From Micropterus salmoides (taxonomy: Eukaryota > Chordata > Actinopteri > Centrarchiformes > Centrarchidae), in assembly GCF_014851395.1 (NCBI RefSeq), contig NW_024044459.1, forward strand, positions 24,735,418 through 24,799,417: DNA of 64,000 nt. The letters run 5' to 3'. The stretch's first letter is position 1. The number at the start of each line of letters is the position of its first letter. Below the pieces are notes generated by a model that made no database searches, was not told the origin of the DNA, and saw only the letters and a list, made by a program, of their open reading frames with translations. A program made the position numbers and the translations under genes. Positions 58,882 to 64,000 of this stretch are shown one piece after another.

Positions 58882-58920
58882 AAGTGTAGGCACAATAAGA
58901 TTAGGCTTAAGCCTACACTT
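58882..58920. repeat. Inverted repeat containing a 14-bp palindrome
   Basis: AAGTGTAGGC (58882-58891) pairs with GCCTACACTT (58911-58920), and the perfect palindrome TAGGCTTAAGCCTA sits at 58902-58915. Poly-A precedes and poly-T follows, so two alternative hairpins are possible. Confidence 0.8.
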
Positions 58921-59229
58921 TTTTTCCCCAGTCAGAGAATAAAATGTTTACTGTTTGGTAATTTGTTGTTACTGTGTATAATTGACCAAGTCAAGTTTCA
59001 CATCTTCAACAGAAGAAGCGGTTTCTAAATATGTTGCAGGTATAATAATGTTAACAAATTGAAACCACATTCACACACATAGAACATATGTTGCCTTGTT
59101 AAACCTCTTCTTATCAGTGCCTCAAAACTTAATTCCCCATAATCCTGACTTTATTAAAGAAGTTGGACACCATACGTTACAAGAGGTCTTTGAAATGGTG
59201 TTCTCTGATAAAATAATAAAGGTCCTTAC

Positions 59230-61340
59230 TAGGGCTGATTAATCGTTTTCTAATAAAAATTGTGATTTGAAAGAACGATTACCTTATCGTGAAGAAGTAG
59301 GTGAATTATACAGCGCATCTGACCCGTTTTAAAATAGTCGTGCAGTTACAGATTCATTACGTTGTCATCCTTGTGTGACAGACCTGGGCCCTGTTTCAGA
59401 AAGCAGGTTCAACAAACTGAGTGTAAACCTGAACTCTGGGTTTACGAACTCTGAGCTGTCAAACTCAGAGTTTCTGGTTACAGAACAGGTGTTTAAAATT
59501 AGTTCAGTCAACTCTGAGTATGTTGAACCTGCTGGAAGCAAGTACGTAGGGATGAAAAAAAAGCCATCATCAGTGGAGCTCCGATACTAAGATTCACCAT
59601 GGCAACGGGTAAATAAAGGCAGAGCTTCCATTTTAATCGGGTGGAGCTAGAAATATGAATGCGTGTCAACGCGGACCATGATAGGCTCTAGAACGCAGGA
59701 GTGGAGGAAGGATCGATACGTTAGCAATATTACATTTTATACAGCGTTGCTCATTCATCATTTACCAGACTGGAATTTCCTTAATGAAAGATAAAGTGCT
59801 GGAATTCTCCTACAGCCTGTTATTCATTTTAAATAGCTACAGTCCTGTTTATTCAGCTGTAACCTGACGGGACTAAATGCCGGTGGCAATGAAAATATTA
59901 AATCAAACAGATTAGACAGTTTAGGCTACTCATGGACCTGTGATTGTAAAGTGACAGTCCGACTCAGTAGGGCTTTGGCTAATATTGGATATTAATGATT
60001 TTTTTTTGAAGCGGAAAATGTGTCTGGGTTCAAACTGACTGTGAAGTTTTAGACGTCTATGTTACATAAATAAAATCTTGCTCATTTCGTATTTTATGAA
60101 ATGCTGTCAAAACACATTCAGACTATCAACAGATAATGAAAAACTCACTTTTAAACTACATTTATTTGTTTCAGCTGCACCACAGTCATCCTCACTCTGA
60201 AATATTCACATCATATCCAGTTGATAACTACAATAGGAATGTTCAATCTGTGCGACCACATTATGAAAGGTTACTGTTCATTGATCAGTTTTATACACAT
60301 TAGTTTAAACAGTATACTGCAGTACTGTAGCGCACGGTAAGTGTTTTTGTGCAACTGTTGCCAACCTGACAGCTGCCTTAAAGTCCACAAAGTCACTGAG
60401 TTATAAAGGATAGTAGCTTAAAGATTTTATTCTATGCTGAGGATAAATTTTCGATGTCCAAAGATAACTCTGTCCATACATCGATGACAGATTGATCATA
60501 AAAGCTGTCATGTTCAAGATCATGTTTGTGTAAAAAAAAAAAAAAACTTATTTAACCGTGATTTCAATGTTTCTAAAAACGCAATTGCGTTCATATATGT
60601 GCTTTGATATCGACAGTCTGAATGAGGAAATGTCACACACCCTCAGGCTCCGCAGGAGGGGAGGAGTCAGAGAGAAACTCAGCATTAGTTGAAGTAAACC
60701 TCCTCTCGAGCAGGTTAGGTTCACAGACCTAGAGTTTCAGAGCGTGTACATTTTACAACAAACAAAACTAGAGGAAAACGTGTGGGATAATGGGGTCAGC
60801 TGAACATACACAGGCAGCGGTTGTGCTGCGGTTTTGTCCACTTTCAACTCACACTGAAGTGTTTCAGCAACGGAGCGTTTAGCACACACGTTGTTAATTT
60901 GTCATTTTGTGTGCTTCAACTACAGATAACAGCTCTCTCTGTGTGCCGTTCCTTTCTCTGCAGGCTAACATTACATACCCACATTTGGAGCGTTTTGCCC
61001 GTCTGATTTTGCTGAGTTATTCAGATTTTGCTTATTTGTTCAGTTGTCCTTGATTTTTGTGCTTCTTCCAAGGTTAAGTAGGCTATGTAGTTAAACTGTG
61101 TCTTTTTTTGGTCTGTTTTAACTGTGTTTATTGTTGATGTACGATCAGGAGTTTTTATTTTGAAAATCGACCGGATTACCTATGCAGTTCTGTGTCTGAC
61201 TTCCTGCTCTGTGCTGCTTGACAGGCTGGCAGCGAATACTGAACTTTAGCAAAACTTCAATAAAAAAAATAAAAAATTGAACCGTAATTGCAACATCTGG
61301 CAGAAAAATCGCAATTAGATTTTCCCCCCAAATCAAGTCC
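59230..61340. mobile_element. Composite DNA-transposon region (hAT-like with a nested element)
   Basis: The left side starts TAGGGCTGATTAATCGTTTT with ATTGTGATTTGAAAGAACGA. The right side at about 61275-61335 has AACCGTAATTGCAACATCTG and AAATCGCAATTAGATTTTCC. This left/right pair resembles the ends of a common fish hAT-like family in which GATTAATCG and AAATCGC motifs face each other. Inside, from 59387, GGCCCTGTTTCAGAAAGCAG then GTTCAACAAACTGAG, with repeated AACTCTGAG/CTCAGAGTT inverted motifs and CCATGGCAACGGGTAAATAA, looks like the start of a separate (possibly PIF/Harbinger-type) element. Its other end is unclear, perhaps about 60735 (GAGCAGGTTAGGTTCACAGA). No transposase frame is open. 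Class calls are from memory of terminal motifs. Confidence 0.45.
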
Positions 61341-61428
61341 GAACTGTCTCTTAACCGCCATTTCTTGGCTATATAGTGATATGACTCAAACTCTTGATTT
61401 CAGCTAATACAACTAGTATAGTACTCAC

Positions 61429-61583
61429 TGTGTAGTTTGGGTTTCCTGTCTGCACCCTGAGCTCAGCCAGCACCCAGATGCCATTAGTGAGTTTCATCGA
61501 CTGATACAGCATGTCCTGACCCTCCACTGTGCGTTTGGCTATGGTGAAGACATTGCTACTCTGCAGTTTGTTGGAAACTGCAT
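61429..61583 (-). CDS. ap1b1: AP-1 complex subunit beta-1, penultimate coding exon
   Basis: The acceptor CCCTCAACAG lies before 61583 and the donor ACACA|GTGAGT follows 61429. The exon is 155 nt, phase 1 in and phase 0 out. It encodes (D)AVSNKLQSSNVFTIAKRTVE, then GQDMLYQSMKLTNGIWVLAE and LRVQTGNPNYT. GQDMLYQS-KLTNGIWVLAELR is a signature of the platform subdomain of the beta-adaptin appendage, which binds clathrin and accessory proteins. KLQSSN fits AP1B1 better than AP2B1, while NPNYT occurs in AP2B1, so assignment to ap1b1 also uses the rasl10a/osbp2 neighbourhood. Confidence 0.93.
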
Positions 61584-62165
61584 CTGTTGAGGGAACATAA
61601 ATCAGAAATTAACACAACACAGTCAACATTTTAACTCAACTTATACCGTCCTTACTATCTGAAGAAGCTACTGTTCAATTTTAGTTTTCAGTTTCAGTCA
61701 ATTAAATGTAACAGACATTACAGGATTTCTTTTTCCCGTATCATCACCTAAAATTTCACTCCAGGCTGTCTGTGCAGCAAAGATACAGTCACTAATTTGG
61801 AATAATCTTTTCTACTCCGCTTCGGTCTTCCTGCTGCGCCCCAGTAGGATGCGTAACTCTCTCTCTTTGTTCATGGAGAAGAAATTTAATCTGTGGGGGG
61901 AAATCTCCATTAAGCTGTCATTTTAAATTCTTCCCCAGTTCAGCTGCTCTCATGCTTAGGTAAAACTAAATTATCACACGTAAATAGGGACTGCAGCTGA
62001 TGAGTTCTCATCAAATGCAATTTGCTTCATTAGCGGGGATGTAGCGAATTTGTGATTGCCACTGCTCTGTCGGGCCATTTTCAAATATAAAGAAGCTGCA
62101 GTATCTGGCTGCACAGTGTAGTGTTTTTCAGGTAATGCACTCTGTTCTCTTTTCATCCTTCTCAC

Positions 62166-62252
62166 CTGAGTTGAGATGGCAGTCTTTGATTTGAAACTGG
62201 GACTCGTTGTCATTAGGAATGTCTTTCCATGTGGCGAGGAAGACCTGTCGCT
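62166..62252 (-). CDS. ap1b1: AP-1 complex subunit beta-1, antepenultimate coding exon
   Basis: The acceptor CATCCACAG lies before 62252 and the donor CTCAG|GTGAGA follows 62166. The exon is 87 nt, phase 1 in and out. It encodes (E)RQVFLATWKDIPNDNESQFQ then IKDCHLNS, the conserved central strand of the appendage platform. The introns on either side are short (514 and 582 bp). Confidence 0.93.
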
Positions 62253-62766
62253 CTGTGGATGAAGAGACACGATCACTGGATGAGTCCAAAGACAGAGCAC
62301 AGACTGAAATGTACACAGTTTGAGAATAACAACAGGATTTTTGGTCAAAAGTAAACGTACACACTGCAGTGATTAAAAAAAGTCAAAGCAGCGTGTGAGT
62401 GGACTGATTCTACACTAGATACAAGGTTTCCTGCTGCGGCTTCGGAGCATTAGCTTGCAGCCTCTTGCGGCAGTCCTGCTGCTAGCCCCGTTAGGAGGCT
62501 CCTCGAGGAGAAATGCCAACACGTTTTCACAGAAAAACATACCAAACAGCAACACACACAAAAAAGGTACAATCTCGGAGCAACTGTGTAGCCCAGAGAG
62601 GCGAACGAGTCCAGTCAGGCGGACAGACTCACACACATCTACATCACGAACTTCTTTACATGCTCACAATGTGCGCTCACTGAAAGACTGACATCTGGGT
62701 ATGTCGTTGACGTCAGCAGGGTTCTGAAGCTTTTGAGTGAAGAGATTTAAGCTGAAAAACACTCAC
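62253..62766. other. ap1b1 short intron
   Basis: A 514-bp intron. Its minus-strand open frame (62415-62636) is intronic and not called. Confidence 0.7.
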
Positions 62767-62851
62767 CCATCTTCCCATCCTCTACAAACAGCATGCTGAT
62801 GGGGTACTGGCAGCTGAAGTAGAATACGTCAATGTTGTTCTTAACAGCCAC
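62767..62851 (-). CDS. ap1b1: AP-1 complex subunit beta-1, appendage-domain exon
   Basis: The acceptor CTCTCTCAG lies before 62851 and the donor AAGATGG|GTGAGT follows 62767. The exon is 85 nt, phase 0 in and phase 1 out. It encodes VAVKNNIDVFYFSCQYPISM then LFVEDGKM, the start of the platform subdomain of the beta-adaptin C-terminal appendage. The beta-1 subunit forms the AP-1 complex with gamma, mu1 and sigma1 and drives clathrin-coated vesicle formation at the trans-Golgi network and endosomes. The four exons in this window give the last 133 residues of a protein usually about 940 long. No further exon was seen up to 64000. Confidence 0.93.
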
Positions 62852-64000
62852 CTGAGAGAGTGATTACATCCGGGGAAGGGGCAGAGGAGGACGACAGGAG
62901 GAGAAACAAGAAGCAGTATATGGGTAATTACTTTTCAAGTGCCCTTGAAGGAAAGGCATTGCTGGTTTGTGTGCTGTTTACTGAACAAGAGGCTCAAGTC
63001 CTTTGGGCATCTCACTTTCTCACATAGGCTATAGTATTGCCTACAATATCATCAATGACATCCATGTTCTTTACTGGTCTCCCATCATAGTGTATCTGAC
63101 AGCAAGCATGAGGCTTATTCTTTTTGCCAACAAATTTTAGCAACAATCTTACCTACAGCTATATTTATCAAAACTAACTTTTTCTATAAACTGCCTTTAG
63201 AAAGTGCTTTACAAAAGGATAGAAATACTAATGAAAATATAAAAAGGAGATAAGAATAGCAGACAGTGGTTGAAAATAAAATACCAAAAATAAAAGATGA
63301 GAAAGATAAAAGACAAGACAGTGAAGTGAGAGAAAACAAAAATAGCACATAAGAGCAGGTCTTTATTTTCAAAAACAAAGAATCAATTTGTTAGCCTAAG
63401 CTCTCTCCTAAGCTCCCTCAGGCAGGGCCCGTTGACATTCTATGGGCCCTGGTGGCAAATGTACAAGACACTGAAACCCGAGAACAACTGTGGTATAAAG
63501 GAAGCACCCGAAGTAACAAGCGGTAGCCTGTGATATTGATCAGGCTGCTCAACAAAGAAGTGCTGAGAGAAGGACAGTGAGTTCGGTCAGAGAATAGCAG
63601 ATGAAGGACTTGTGAATAATTCATTAGGGCATCTTATTCCAGGGTGCAATGCAGGACTGCCAGTAAAGCGGCGAGTCATACACGAACAACACAGAGCTTC
63701 ATTCTGTATGTTTATAATAGAGCTCTTATAGTTTACAAAGTATAAGAGGAGGTCAGACACCACAACGCTACTGCACGATCACTTCAGGTCTTGTGTGTTG
63801 GACTGACTTAATCTACTAGACTAGTGGTTCCAAAAGGCCTCTCTTTTACACACAAAGACATTTTTGTGCTCCCCAATACTTTCATACCCTTTCTGAAGTA
63901 CCGTTCACATTCTGAGTGGCATTATGTGTCTTAAATGGTTCACATCCACAATGACCTTTGAAGCCAAGGCTTATAGCAAAGAACACTTCTGTGCCAGAAG
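62852..64000. other. ap1b1 upstream intron, continuing off the window
   Basis: AT-rich sequence. I looked on the minus strand for the preceding appendage exon (the sandwich subdomain with FNKNSFGL-type sequence) and did not see it, so it lies beyond 64000. Confidence 0.6.

Larger units (their letters stand above)
52826..59229. other. ap1b1 last intron (left part)
   Basis: Part of an 8,603-bp intron. It contains a poly-C-rich spot near 53297-53308, a G16 run at 54349-54364, a short ATC run at 54609-54622, the CA repeat at 57661-57687, and a 14-bp palindrome at 58902-58915. No exon or assignable transposon was recognised before about 59.2 kb. Confidence 0.6.

Noticed and set aside
61684..61740. 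Possible C/D-box snoRNA in the ap1b1 intron (human AP1B1 hosts SNORD125)
   Set aside because: A GTGATGA-like C box exists on the minus strand near 61733-61739, but the spacing to a CTGA box is too short and no terminal stem or guide complement could be shown.
1..64000. CRISPR arrays, operons, prophage or bacterial mobile systems
   Set aside because: No regularly spaced repeats and no prokaryotic coding density. All features fit vertebrate nuclear DNA.

Overview
The window is teleost fish nuclear DNA. It has vertebrate-type exons with GT/AG splice sites separated by kilobase introns, many CA/TG microsatellites, Tc1-type transposons, hAT-like elements, a tRNA-derived SINE and an L2-like LINE, all typical of ray-finned fish. 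There is no prokaryotic gene organisation, CRISPR array or operon. More than 95% of the window is non-coding.

Three protein-coding genes are supported, all on the minus strand and head to tail. From the right edge leftwards: (1) the last four coding exons of a beta-adaptin gene, best called ap1b1, encoding the C-terminal appendage and stop codon (62851 to 52751); the rest of the gene lies beyond 64000. (2) A complete three-exon Ras-like small GTPase gene, best called rasl10a (48099 to 34166, 203 codons). (3) The first two coding exons of an oxysterol-binding-protein gene, best called osbp2 (29532 to 21496), encoding the N-terminus and the whole PH domain; the remaining exons were not found in 1-21495 and probably lie to the left of the window. 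Splice phases agree at every junction inside the window. A beta-adaptin gene beside a RASL10 gene exists twice in vertebrates (AP1B1/RASL10A on human 22q12, AP2B1/RASL10B on 17q12). An OSBP2-type gene next door favours the 22q12-type block.

Layout. 1-817: decayed, internally deleted Tc1 transposon, then a (TG)n(TA)n microsatellite. 2692-3225: solo LTR with a perfect 5-bp target duplication. 5319-5526 and 8373-8629: two SINEs, the second with a 13-bp target duplication. 10.4-11.3 kb: GC-richer segment with a signal-peptide-like ORF of uncertain status. 11874-12261: inverted-repeat element. 12.3-21.5 kb: probably osbp2 intron 2, little recognisable. 21.5-29.5 kb: osbp2 exons 2 and 1 around a 7.7-kb intron holding nested hAT-like elements. 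29.3-30.0 kb: CpG-rich osbp2 promoter. 32083-33704: full-length Tc1 element with an open 339-codon transposase, between rasl10a and osbp2. 34.2-48.1 kb: rasl10a, whose 10.6-kb first intron is loaded with repeats, including a LINE split by a 0.7-kb insertion. 48.1-52.7 kb: rasl10a promoter and ap1b1 3' flank. 52.8-64 kb: ap1b1 terminal exons, with an 8.6-kb last intron containing a composite DNA-transposon region.

The three host genes do not form a pathway, although two act in membrane trafficking (clathrin adaptor AP-1, and sterol/lipid transfer at membranes). I did not find a convincing new biological system. The items most worth a second look are the apparently intact Tc1 element, the insertions dated by clean target duplications, the unusual G3 region of the RASL10 GTPase, the orphan signal-peptide ORF at 10.7 kb, and several strong palindromes or G-quadruplex-like tracts.
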